Below are positions 1 to 6,469 of a stretch of 17,725 bases of DNA, piece after piece. The stretch comes from Spirosomataceae bacterium (GTDB lineage: Bacteria > Bacteroidota > Bacteroidia > Cytophagales > Spirosomataceae). The notes below the pieces were generated by a model. It worked only from the letters and a program-made list of their open reading frames with translations. It was not told the DNA's origin and made no database searches. The stretch is taken from the NCBI GenBank assembly GCA_025455795.1, contig JALOLW010000017.1:1-17725 (forward strand), written 5' to 3'. The translations under genes were made by a program, and so were the position numbers. The first letter of the stretch is position 1, and every line of letters begins with the position of its first letter.

Positions 1-734
1 AAAAAGTAATTGTGGGCATGAAAAAGTTTGGAAGTGAGCGGCAAAACCAACGCTTTGATTTTGTCCATTTCTTCGATTTTCAACGCCCGTTTTTTGGTTT
101 TGATAGTGCGGTATTTTTTGAAATCAATGTCTTTGTAGGGATTGTATTCTTTTTTGACCACGCCCTCTTTTTTGGCGTGATTGATGAGGGTTTTGAAGTG
201 CCGAAAATACACAAAAAAGGCGTTGGGCTTCATACCACGAGCTAAGTGGTACTCCTCAAATTTCTTCAAAAAGGCGTGGGTTACGTCCGAGAACTCCAAA
301 TCACGGTCATTTCTAAAAGCCATGATGCTCTTTTTGGTGGCCTGATAAATATTGGCCGAGCCGAGTTTATTTTGACGTTTGAGGTCGGACACATAACTAT
401 CAAAAAAATCAAAAACTGTTTGTTTTTTTTGGATTTTATCGGGCAAAAGGTCGGTTTTGAGTTCTTCGGTAGAGTAGTCTTGGTCGTTGTTTTGCAGGTT
501 CAAGATTTTCCGATTGGCTTCGAGCTTTACTTTCTCTATGGCTACCGTAATTTCGTTGTAGAGCGGGTGTTTCTTTTTGGGTAGGCTTTTTGGCTCGTCC
601 CAAAGTTCTTTTTTACAAGAAAAGCCAAGCGAAACATAGCGCGATTTTCTATCTTTGGTGATGCGAAGGTAAATTGGAAACTCACCTGATTGAAGCGGTT
701 GATGAGTGTAGAGAATTGCTTTTACAGTTGCCAT
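1..734 (-). CDS. Tyrosine recombinase (phage/ICE-type integrase), N-terminal part, cut by window edge
   Basis: The frame opens at the ATG at 732-734 and stays open to the left edge, giving 244 residues that begin MATVKAILYTHQ. The N-terminal part (about 1-85) has the arm-binding-domain pattern of Bacteroidota integrases: GEFPIYLRITKDRKSRYVSL, then a K-rich stretch and LWDEP. A SAM-like core-binding domain follows at about 105-200 (TVFDFFDSYV, then FRHFKTLINHAKKEGVV, then NPYKDIDFKKYRT). A linker KTKKRALKIEEMDKIKAL leads into the catalytic domain. The catalytic R-H-R-Y residues lie outside the window, so activity cannot be judged. The gene points into its presumed element and away from a tRNA-Ala-like junction at 900-961, the usual layout for an integrative element. 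Family assignment is firm; whether this is a phage, ICE or genomic-island enzyme cannot be told from this end. Confidence 0.9.
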   Translation of the reverse strand, partial: MATVKAILYTHQPLQSGEFPIYLRITKDRKSRYVSLGFSCKKELWDEPKSLPKKKHPLYNEITVAIEKVKLEANRKILNLQNNDQDYSTEELKTDLLPDKIQKKQTVFDFFDSYVSDLKRQNKLGSANIYQATKKSIMAFRNDRDLEFSDVTHAFLKKFEEYHLARGMKPNAFFVYFRHFKTLINHAKKEGVVKKEYNPYKDIDFKKYRTIKTKKRALKIEEMDKIKALVLPLTSKLFHAHNYF

Positions 735-766
735 ATTGGACTATTTATAGACCTGTTTTTTGATGC

Positions 767-788
767 TTACTAAAACATTACTAAAACA
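767..788. repeat. Tandem 11-bp direct repeat upstream of the integrase
   Basis: TTACTAAAACA occurs twice back to back (767-777 and 778-788) with no mismatch, 33 bp upstream of the integrase start. Short repeats at this position are typical of arm-type integrase binding sites or autoregulatory sites. That role is inferred from position only. Confidence 0.5.
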
Positions 789-899
789 AATTTATAAAAT
801 TTCCATGAAAATATGCAAATAAGAGAAAATAAATATTTTGAAAGTACTTATATATCAAAGTATTAACATATTTTTACAAGTCAAAAAATTGTACTTCAT

Positions 900-961
900 T
901 TTGCATGGCATGCAAGAGGCCGTAGGGAGACTGGGGCGGCATTCCGCTTCCATCTTCTCCA
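900..961 (+). pseudogene. tRNA-Ala(GGC) 3' fragment, putative attachment site
   Basis: TTGCATGGCATGCAAGAGG (901-919) matches the anticodon arm and start of the variable loop of bacterial tRNA-Ala(GGC) as known from E. coli. The stem is TTTGC/GCAAG with a seven-base loop ATGGCAT carrying anticodon GGC. The 3' end TTCTCCA (955-961) would pair with a GGAGAA acceptor start. No D arm or acceptor 5' strand lies upstream (840-899 is AT-rich), so the 5' half is missing. The stretch between the anticodon arm and the 3' end is about 15 bases longer than normal, with no clean TTCGA T-loop, so this is a displaced, degraded copy. The anticodon-arm sequence is a near-perfect inverted repeat (TTGCATG-G-CATGCAA), as expected of a tyrosine-recombinase core site. 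Confidence 0.5.
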
Positions 962-962
962 C

Positions 963-996
963 AAAACCCTGTTTGCATCGCGCAAACGGGGTTTTT
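963..996 (+). terminator. Rho-independent terminator behind the tRNA-Ala-like fragment
   Basis: A 14-bp stem (AAAACCCTGTTTGC at 963-976 with GCAAACGGGGTTTT at 982-995, one G-T pair) closes a five-base loop and is followed by T. It begins two bases after the presumed tRNA 3' end, the usual place for a tRNA terminator. The A-run on the other side means it could also end leftward transcription coming from the gene at 1072-1293. Confidence 0.75.
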
Positions 997-1071
997 GCGT
1001 TTTTGCAACAGTATTTACAACACTACACGGCATGGATAAGGGTACACCAAATCATGTTCTTTTATCATGGT

Positions 1072-1293
1072 TTAGGCGGCATTTTGGGTATGCCATGATA
1101 TAGCCACGCCCAACGGTTGCATCAAATCGGCCAATTCGTTGAAATACTGCGCTCTCCTGTATTCGTATTCTTCTATCACAAAAACATCAGGCTCACCCTC
1201 TTGCTGGTGTGCAGCTATGGTGAGGTTGATATGCTCAATCAACTCAATCAAACGCATGATTTTTGCACTTCTATCGTTTGGGTTTCGTTCCAT
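1072..1293 (-). CDS. Small conserved-looking protein of unknown function, 73 aa
   Basis: I do not recognise this protein. With the ATG at 1291-1293 it has 73 residues (MERNPNDRSAKIMRLIEL onward), is charged and probably helical, and has no signal peptide or membrane segment. The central sequence is VIEEYEYRRAQYFNELADLM. A GTG 51 bases further upstream (1342-1344) would give 90 residues but would overlap the preceding gene by 35 bases. The ATG gives a clean 16-base gap, so I prefer it. It follows the Tat oxidoreductase-like gene in the same direction and is probably its last operon partner. Coding status is supported by the tight spacing and plausible composition only, not by any motif. Confidence 0.6.
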   Translation of the reverse strand: MERNPNDRSAKIMRLIELIEHINLTIAAHQQEGEPDVFVIEEYEYRRAQYFNELADLMQPLGVAISWHTQNAA

Positions 1294-1309
1294 AGTTTTA
1301 AAAATTTGC

Positions 1310-2689
1310 TTAGTTGCCCAATTGTATCGTCTCTGAGCGGCCACTTTTGCGGCTTTCTTCGGCCATGAAGCCCATGATGTGGCTTTCGATGGAGGCTTCG
1401 ATGGTAGAGGTGAGGAGTTCGGGTTTGTTTTGGGCTACGGCTTGTACGAAGTTTTGCATCAAGCCAAAGTCACCCCCACCATGACCCGAATTGTTGAAGT
1501 CTTTCTGCTCACTTGCCCGCCAACGGGTCGTTTGCTTGGTGCGGAAGTCGGTCACTTCGATGAGGTCATTGTCGCCTACCACCTCGCCCATGCTAAACAT
1601 CACGCGGGTTTTGCGGGCTTCCCATCCCGTAAACGCTTCGAGACCAAAAGTAGCCAAAATACCTTCGTCAAACTGATAAATACTGGTGTAGTGGTCGGGT
1701 TGGTCGTTGTTCATTCGATACACACAGCGGCCATAGTTGGAGGTTTTGAGTTTTTCCAAAATCGCGGGACCTTGCAGCGCAGGGTCTTCGGGTACGTCCA
1801 ATACGTGAATGCGTTTGCGCTGTTCGTAATATACTTTGATGGCCGAGAATGGACATTCGCGCTCTACTTTGCAGCCTTCTACACAACGTTCCGTGCTACC
1901 TGCGGGGGCGTTTTCGGCCTTAAACCATTTGAGATTGCCGTAAGCTGATACGCTTTTGGCGGGTTTGTTGGCAAGCCAACGCATAATGTCCAAGTCGTGA
2001 CAAGATTTTGCCAAAATAATGGGGTTGGTTTTGGCCGACTCGTGCCAGTTGCCGCGCACGTAGGAGTGCGCCATATGGACGTACTCAATGCCTTCTAAGT
2101 GATTGATACTCATCATTGTGCCAAGCGTGCCTGCGTCACAGATCTCCTTAAGCTTGCGGAAATAGTTGGTATAGCGCAATACGTGACAAACGGCGATGAT
2201 GCTCTTGGATTTTTTGGCAGCTGCCAAAATCTCCAAACACTCTTTCATCGAAGGCGAAATAGGTTTTTCAATCAGGACGTGGTAGCCCATTTCGAGGGCT
2301 TTGAGCGCGGGGCCGTGGTGGAGGGTATCGGGAGTAGAAATAATGACGGCGTCGGCAAATTTGGGGACTTTGAACACATCTTCCCAGGTCTTAAACCGAT
2401 GCGCGTCGGTGACGCCGTGGCTTTTGGCAAACTTCTCGTTTCGGAACGGAATCGGCTCGGCTACACCCACCATTTTGACCTCGTTGGGAAACGCCAACGC
2501 ATAGCGTCCATAGACATTGCCACGGTTGCCAGCACCCAATACAATGGCAGTAACGGGGACAGCCAAAGCGATATAATCGGGATTGGGAGGGAAGCTGATT
2601 TCTTGAATATCAGACGATAAAGCATTAGAGCCAATCATGGTAGCTCCTGCCGACAACCCTAATGTTTTGAGAATATTTCTACGGTTCAT
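1310..2689 (-). CDS. Tat-exported Gfo/Idh/MocA-family oxidoreductase-like protein
   Basis: The 459-residue protein starts MNRRNILKTLGLSAGATMIG, a twin-arginine signal followed by a short hydrophobic stretch, so it is expected to be exported folded, with cofactor. A Rossmann nucleotide-binding motif LGAGNRG lies at 51-57, and the family motif EKP at 141-143, which normally contacts nicotinamide and substrate. The C-terminal domain carries the SCHDLDIMRW block (229-238), the usual site of the catalytic His/Asp region. A cysteine cluster C-x3-C-x5-C (269-279, ending CPFSAIKVYY) occurs in a subset of these secreted proteins and could bind metal. Relatives act as NAD(P)-dependent sugar oxidoreductases or as NAD-dependent glycosidases of family GH109; the substrate cannot be told here. 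It lies downstream of the Wzi-like gene and just upstream of a small gene. Confidence 0.9.
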   Translation of the reverse strand: MNRRNILKTLGLSAGATMIGSNALSSDIQEISFPPNPDYIALAVPVTAIVLGAGNRGNVYGRYALAFPNEVKMVGVAEPIPFRNEKFAKSHGVTDAHRFKTWEDVFKVPKFADAVIISTPDTLHHGPALKALEMGYHVLIEKPISPSMKECLEILAAAKKSKSIIAVCHVLRYTNYFRKLKEICDAGTLGTMMSINHLEGIEYVHMAHSYVRGNWHESAKTNPIILAKSCHDLDIMRWLANKPAKSVSAYGNLKWFKAENAPAGSTERCVEGCKVERECPFSAIKVYYEQRKRIHVLDVPEDPALQGPAILEKLKTSNYGRCVYRMNNDQPDHYTSIYQFDEGILATFGLEAFTGWEARKTRVMFSMGEVVGDNDLIEVTDFRTKQTTRWRASEQKDFNNSGHGGGDFGLMQNFVQAVAQNKPELLTSTIEASIESHIMGFMAEESRKSGRSETIQLGN

Positions 2690-2741
2690 GGTGCGAAAAA
2701 GGGTTTTTGAAATAATTTTTTACGTGCCTATTTTCTGTTTT

Positions 2742-2781
2742 CCTCCGTGGGTCTTCGGTATTTTCTCCCTGAACCTCCGTG
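2742..2781. repeat. Short direct repeat CCTCCGTG in intergenic gap
   Basis: CCTCCGTG occurs at 2742-2749 and 2774-2781 in the 111-bp gap between the Wzi-like gene and the Tat oxidoreductase-like gene. It resembles decayed remnants of dispersed CACGGAGG-type repeats. No function is evident and no clear terminator is seen in this gap. Confidence 0.25.
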
Positions 2782-2800
2782 TTATTTTAAGAGATGATTT

Positions 2801-4288
2801 TTAGAAGCTTTTCTGAATCCCCACCTTCACGCCCATCGAATTTTGATAGAGCGAACCTTGGTCAAAAGCCAGCGCGGTGTGCCAACGGAAACCGCCGAGC
2901 GCATTGATGTCGCCCGACAATTGAAACAAACCCGACAGTTGTTTGGCAGGTACTGGATAAGGGAAATTGTAATTTCCGTAGTGATGGCTCAACGAAAGTT
3001 TGCCCATAAATTGCATCTTTTCGCCAATATATCCCTGAAAACCAGCGTGATATACGCGGACCCGATTGCTGGTAGCTATTTCGAGGGAGTTGTAATTATA
3101 ATTTAGCTTGGTATCTTCTTTTTGAACAATAAAAGGCGTTCCGATGATTTGACGGCGGTACGACCAGCCATCGAAGTATTGCTGATGGTTGAAATAATTG
3201 TCATTGCCACGGGTAAAATTGGTCGGCCCGAAGATTGGCCCACCCTGACTCATGGTATAAAGAAACTCCAACGTAACTTTCTCAATACTGATCCTTCCTT
3301 TGGAGCGTTTTGGAAATAAATTCCTGATAATCAGTCCGTGGAGGCCGTCAGCGATGCTATTGAGGTAGTACAGAGACCCGTCTTCAATCACACTTTGCCG
3401 ATAAAACGTCAGCAGCTTTTTTTCCAAACGCCATTCCAGACCCACGTCAAGGGTTCCGACGTGATTACCGACGCGATTGGTAGAGTCAAACGCATTGCCC
3501 GACCGATTGAAGCTACCTGTCATGCCCCCCCAACCTGTCACTACGTACAAATAATCGCTAAAACGGCTCGGTAAGTGGCGGTTTGTAACAGTTCCTAAGT
3601 CTTCAAAAGTCCGTCCGCCCCATTGGACATGATGCACAAAACCACCATACAGGGCTATTGGCCAACTGGGTTTGCTTACTTTCACGAAAAATGTTTTCTG
3701 GTGGAGCATGTACCCAAAGGCGTGTACGCTTGTGCCAAACCAACCGTGGGCGTAGTGTCCTTTGATTGAAACGAGGTTTTTGGTGAATTTCAACGGCACA
3801 TAATCCGTCAGTCCTAGGTGGATTTTGGGCATTGGGAGGGCATTGCCAGCCCACGAAAACGAGCCTGTGCCGAGGGTAGTATCGGCAAATCCAAATACTT
3901 CTTTGCGACGCCCAACGTACAACTCCCACTTTTTGTATTTCAAATTTCCGTACAATTCGGGCAGAATCAACTGATTTTTGGAAGATAGATTAATCACAAT
4001 GTCGGTTCCGTACCCGATGATGAATCCTTTTTTGCCCAACCTTTTTTCCGCACGACTGCTGGTATTGACGGCCAAGCCAGAACCAATGGGAGCGGTGGCG
4101 TACTGATTGGCACGCATCCAAAACGGCATTTTTCCCGAAATCCCGTAGCCTGTCAATGAAATTTGATGCAAAGACTGCTTTGCTGCCTGTATCGTGGTAG
4201 AATCTTTTTCCGCCTGTATTGCTGTCGAATCTTGTGCTAAAATCTTGATGGAGACAAACAAAAAAAGTATGCAAAGAAATGATTTCAC
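2801..4288 (-). CDS. Capsule assembly Wzi family outer-membrane protein
   Basis: About 495 residues from the GTG at 4286-4288. This start puts a classic signal peptide first (VKSFLCILFLFVSIKILAQ, cleavage after AQ). Longer versions need a TTG at 4345 and prepend non-signal residues, so I reject them. The mature protein has the Wzi-like beta-barrel pattern: alternating aromatic and glycine strands, an ISLTGYGISGKMPFWMRANQ block near the N-terminus, YVGRRKEVFGFADTTLGTGS, and a C-terminal barrel strand ending in F (VGIQKSF). Wzi proteins are outer-membrane barrels that help anchor or assemble capsular polysaccharide. In Bacteroidota the family is broad, so a role in surface polysaccharide is probable but the exact ligand is unknown. 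It begins 75 bases after mnmE and is probably cotranscribed with it. Confidence 0.85.
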   Translation of the reverse strand: MKSFLCILFLFVSIKILAQDSTAIQAEKDSTTIQAAKQSLHQISLTGYGISGKMPFWMRANQYATAPIGSGLAVNTSSRAEKRLGKKGFIIGYGTDIVINLSSKNQLILPELYGNLKYKKWELYVGRRKEVFGFADTTLGTGSFSWAGNALPMPKIHLGLTDYVPLKFTKNLVSIKGHYAHGWFGTSVHAFGYMLHQKTFFVKVSKPSWPIALYGGFVHHVQWGGRTFEDLGTVTNRHLPSRFSDYLYVVTGWGGMTGSFNRSGNAFDSTNRVGNHVGTLDVGLEWRLEKKLLTFYRQSVIEDGSLYYLNSIADGLHGLIIRNLFPKRSKGRISIEKVTLEFLYTMSQGGPIFGPTNFTRGNDNYFNHQQYFDGWSYRRQIIGTPFIVQKEDTKLNYNYNSLEIATSNRVRVYHAGFQGYIGEKMQFMGKLSLSHHYGNYNFPYPVPAKQLSGLFQLSGDINALGGFRWHTALAFDQGSLYQNSMGVKVGIQKSF

Positions 4289-4363
4289 GTAGTGTGTTTT
4301 AGGCGATTGAATAGGCAAAGAAACTAAAAAAAAAGCATTGCTCAAACCCGAGTCTATGAAGGA

Positions 4364-6391
4364 TTATTTCCCGATACAAAACTTACTGAAAATATTGGCC
4401 AACAAATCGTCGGTAGCGATAGTGCCTGTGATTTCGCCCAGGTGATACAGTGCCAACCGAATATCTTGCGCCAAGAAGTCACCCGTGATGCCTGCTTTTA
4501 AGCCTTGCAGGGCATTATTGAGGGCCGTTTGGGTTTTGACAAGGTGCTGATAATGACGCAGATTGGTGACAACCGACTGTGAATGAGTGATTTTTGAATG
4601 AGTAAATGCGTGAATCGCAGTTTTTAATTCTTCCATGCCTTGCCCTGTTTTGGCGGAGATGGAAAGTGACCTCACCCTCCCCTCTCCTGTTAGGAGAGGG
4701 TTCTTGTTTTCTTCTTCTCCTGACAGGAGAGGGTTCTTAATACTCCCCTCTCCTGTCAGGAGAGGGTTCTTGTTTTCTTCTTCTCCTGACAAAAGAGGGT
4801 TCTTACTACTCCCCTCTCCCGTTAGGAGAGGGGTAGGGGGTGAGGTTAAACTAATGATTCTCTCCAACACCATACTCAAATCATTAAACACCATTTCATT
4901 TGTAAATCGAATGGTGGTGATACCATATATTCTGCTCAATTCTTCATCTCTCATTTTATCGTACATTTGTTGCTCTTTTGACAAGTGTACACCTCCATCC
5001 AATTCAATGGCTAAACGATGTTCAGCACAATAAAAGTCAATCACAAAGCCTTCTTGGACAGGATGTTGCCTTCTAAATTTGAGACCATTGAATTGCCGAT
5101 TTCTTAAGATACTCCAAAAGTATTTTTCTGCATTTGTTTCTGTCTTTCTCAGGTTTCGAGCATTTTCTAAAACTTCAGGCGGTATTTTATAATTCATTGC
5201 TTTGAAGCCTTCTTCTACCAACTGCAACGCTTTTGACTTGATTGTTTTCTGCTCAAACCTCACCCTGCCCTCCGCAAGGGCGGCCTCCTCCGACGGGAGA
5301 GGGCTATTACTACTCCCCTCTCCTGTCAGGAGAGGGGCAGGGGATGAGGTTATATCCACTTTATTCCGCACCCACAGCACTTGTTTCGTTTCTTCCAATC
5401 CCTCTACCAATGCCTCTACTTGGGCCAATGTTTCATCGTCTTCGTACAGTAAAATTACTATATCGGCTTGATTCATAGCGCGTTTAGAACGTTCTATGCC
5501 CATGCTTTCTACTACGTCGGTGGTATCTCGGATGCCTGCCGTATCTATGATTCTAAACTTAGTACCGTTCAAAAAAAGCACGTCTTCTATCACGTCACGG
5601 GTCGTGCCTGCGATGTCGGTCACGATGGCTTTGTCTTCGTTGAGGAGGGCGTTGAGCAGGGTGGACTTGCCCACGTTGGGCGCACCGATAATGGCCACTG
5701 GAATACCTTCTTTGAGGGCATTGCCGTGGTCAAACGACGCAATCAGGGGCGCGATAGAAGATTGTAGCGATGTAATTAGGTTTTTTAAATCATCACGATT
5801 GGCAAATTCCACGTCTTCTTCGCCAAAATCCAGTTCTAATTCTACCATTGAAGCAAAATGAATCAATTCTTCACGCAGCGCAGCCAACTGTTTTGAAAAT
5901 CCTCCTCTCAACTGATTGAGTGCCGTGCGGTGCATAGCGGCAGAGTCGGCGGCGATGAGGTCGGCGACGGCCTCGGCTTGTACCAAGTCCAACTGCCCGT
6001 TGAGAAAAGCCCGTTGCGTAAATTCCCCAGGCTGCGCCAGCCTTGCGCCATGTTGGACAAGTACTTTGAGGATTTGCCGAATGATGTAGTCAGAACCGTG
6101 GCAGGAGATTTCGACGGTGTCTTCTTTGGTGTATGACTGCGGCGAGCGAAAAACCGACACCAAAACTTCGTCTATGATGAGTGCTGGCCGTGTCGTTCCC
6201 GATTGCAAATCGGCGACAGCAGCGCGAATCGTGCCAAAATGAATCGTATGACTCTTGACTTGAGTGAGGTTTTTGCCAAAAAACACCCGATTGACGATTT
6301 CAATCGCCCCCGCCCCCGATATACGCACGACGCCAATCGCCCCCACACCCGTAGGCGTAGCAAGCGCGCAGATTGGTTCTTGTTGAAACAT
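4364..6391 (-). CDS. mnmE: tRNA U34 modification GTPase MnmE (TrmE) with in-frame DUF559 insertion
   Basis: MnmE works with MnmG to install the cmnm5 group on wobble uridine 34, using a tetrahydrofolate C1 unit and a K+-activated GTPase. This copy has 675 residues against about 450-460 normally. The folate-binding N-terminal domain is complete (ALATPTGVGAIGVVRISG at 10-27). The G domain shows the P-loop GAPNVGKST (236-244), GTTRD (262-266), DTAG (283-286), NKVD (343-346) and SAKTG (579-583). The conserved C-terminal CIGK (672-675) carries the catalytic cysteine. All functional motifs survive, but about 215-225 extra residues lie between NKVD and SAKTG (roughly 347-575), where normal proteins have about 20. 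The insert carries an endonuclease domain and 11-residue repeats. MnmE activity is plausible if the insert loops out, but unproven. It is the first gene of the leftward run and starts at the ATG at 6389-6391, with a 78-bp divergent gap upstream. Confidence 0.95.
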   Translation of the reverse strand: MFQQEPICALATPTGVGAIGVVRISGAGAIEIVNRVFFGKNLTQVKSHTIHFGTIRAAVADLQSGTTRPALIIDEVLVSVFRSPQSYTKEDTVEISCHGSDYIIRQILKVLVQHGARLAQPGEFTQRAFLNGQLDLVQAEAVADLIAADSAAMHRTALNQLRGGFSKQLAALREELIHFASMVELELDFGEEDVEFANRDDLKNLITSLQSSIAPLIASFDHGNALKEGIPVAIIGAPNVGKSTLLNALLNEDKAIVTDIAGTTRDVIEDVLFLNGTKFRIIDTAGIRDTTDVVESMGIERSKRAMNQADIVILLYEDDETLAQVEALVEGLEETKQVLWVRNKVDITSSPAPLLTGEGSSNSPLPSEEAALAEGRVRFEQKTIKSKALQLVEEGFKAMNYKIPPEVLENARNLRKTETNAEKYFWSILRNRQFNGLKFRRQHPVQEGFVIDFYCAEHRLAIELDGGVHLSKEQQMYDKMRDEELSRIYGITTIRFTNEMVFNDLSMVLERIISLTSPPTPLLTGEGSSKNPLLSGEEENKNPLLTGEGSIKNPLLSGEEENKNPLLTGEGRVRSLSISAKTGQGMEELKTAIHAFTHSKITHSQSVVTNLRHYQHLVKTQTALNNALQGLKAGITGDFLAQDIRLALYHLGEITGTIATDDLLANIFSKFCIGK
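4669..4846. repeat. Palindromic repeat cluster R2 with 33-bp tandem units
   Basis: Ends are inverted: ACCTCACCCTCCCC at the left and GGGGTAGGGGGTGAGGT at the right. Inside are four 33-bp units (4679-4711, 4712-4744, 4745-4777, 4778-4810) plus a terminal palindrome at 4811-4832. Each unit is a 22-bp near-palindrome around CCTCTCCTGTCAGGAGAGG plus an 11-bp spacer. Units alternate as a 66-bp pair: units 1 and 3 differ at one base, units 2 and 4 at three. In mnmE they are translated as 11-residue repeats such as PLLTGEGSIKN and PLLSGEEENKN. 33 bp is a multiple of three, so copy-number change keeps the frame. Confidence 0.95.
4850..5197 (-). other. DUF559 endonuclease-like domain embedded in MnmE
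   Basis: Residues 399-513 of the mnmE product form a complete DUF559 domain. It begins MNYKIPPEVLENARNLRKTE, continues with YFWSILRNRQFNGLKFRRQH and the active-site block VIDFYCAEHRLAIELDG, then GVH and the helix SKEQQMYDKMRDEELSRIYG. It ends in a strand ITTIRFTNEMV and a short helix. The Asp of VIDF and the Glu/Asp of IELDG are the likely metal ligands of the PD-(D/E)xK fold related to Vsr. The ATG at 5195-5197 matches where stand-alone proteins of this family start, so internal initiation is possible, but no stop follows the domain and any product would carry the MnmE C-terminus. All expected active-site residues are present. Confidence 0.85.
5256..5350. repeat. Palindromic repeat cluster R1 flanking the DUF559 segment
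   Basis: Starts AACCTCACCCTGCCC and ends GGGGCAGGGGATGAGGTT, an imperfect inverted repeat. Inside are the palindrome CCTCTCCTGTCAGGAGAGG (5317-5335) and a diverged second one. It shares termini and the TACTACTCCCCTCTCC segment with cluster R2, in the same orientation. It is translated in mnmE as PAPLLTGEGSSNSPLPSEEA and onward. Confidence 0.85.
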
Positions 6392-6469
6392 GGATTAGAA
6401 TTTGGATAGAAACACAAAAATATTGCTTTTGGTTGAAAGTGAGTTTGCTACTTTCAAAATCATACATCA
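6392..6469. promoter_or_regulatory. Divergent promoter region between mnmE and the gene at 6470
   Basis: This 78-bp gap must hold the start signals of two genes transcribed away from each other. On the plus strand a TACTTTCA at 6449-6456 loosely resembles the Bacteroidota -7 box TAnnTTTG, with TTG triplets upstream. No strong match is seen on the minus strand. Assignment rests mainly on the gene arrangement. Confidence 0.35.

Larger units (their letters stand above)
1..919. mobile_element. Right end of an integrative element inserted at a tRNA-Ala-like site
   Basis: Inferred from three things seen together. An integrase gene sits at the very end. The gene-free stretch 735-899 next to it is AT-rich and holds an 11-bp tandem direct repeat. 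After it, at 900-961, there is an isolated tRNA 3' half with no 5' half. The right boundary is placed at the tRNA anticodon-arm sequence 901-919, the probable crossover region; the left boundary is outside the window. The rest of 735-1071 contains only the repeat, the tRNA fragment, a terminator and unremarkable sequence up to the next gene. Confidence 0.55.
4669..5350 (-). mobile_element. Repeat-flanked DUF559 insertion inside mnmE
   Basis: A unit of about 682 bp, read in frame with mnmE. Its parts, in gene direction, are a 95-bp palindromic repeat (5350-5256), a coding segment with a DUF559 nuclease domain, and a second copy of the repeat expanded to 178 bp (4846-4669). Both repeats start with AACCTCAYCCCC-like sequence and end with the inverse GGGTGAGGT-like sequence, in the same orientation. 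The nuclease segment has no stop codon and runs into mnmE. Intein hallmarks (Cys/Ser first residue, terminal His-Asn before Cys/Ser) are absent at the junctions, so protein splicing is not indicated. Mobility is inferred from the repeat-flanked layout and the nuclease; no target-site duplication can be named without an uninterrupted homologue. Confidence 0.75.

Noticed and set aside
246..584. Plus-strand frames over the integrase
   Set aside because: The minus strand carries a continuous integrase-like protein to the window edge; the plus frames give F/V-rich products typical of antisense shadows.
838..1098. 86-codon plus-strand frame through the tRNA-like fragment
   Set aside because: It starts at TTG and crosses the tRNA remnant and terminator; its composition is not protein-like.
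4289..4345. Longer Wzi start at 4345
   Set aside because: It uses a TTG codon and adds non-signal residues ahead of a clear signal peptide that begins at the GTG at 4288.
4679..4832. Regular repeats that could be taken for a CRISPR array
   Set aside because: The 22-bp units are palindromes with 11-bp near-identical spacers, are translated in frame and have no cas genes. Spacers are not unique.
4635..5033. Plus-strand open frame of 132 codons across the mnmE repeats
   Set aside because: It is antisense to mnmE and open only because the palindromic repeats code on both strands. It has no family resemblance.
4364..5350. Intein in mnmE
   Set aside because: No Cys/Ser/Thr at an N-junction block and no His-Asn before a Cys/Ser/Thr at the C-junction. 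The nuclease is DUF559, not LAGLIDADG.
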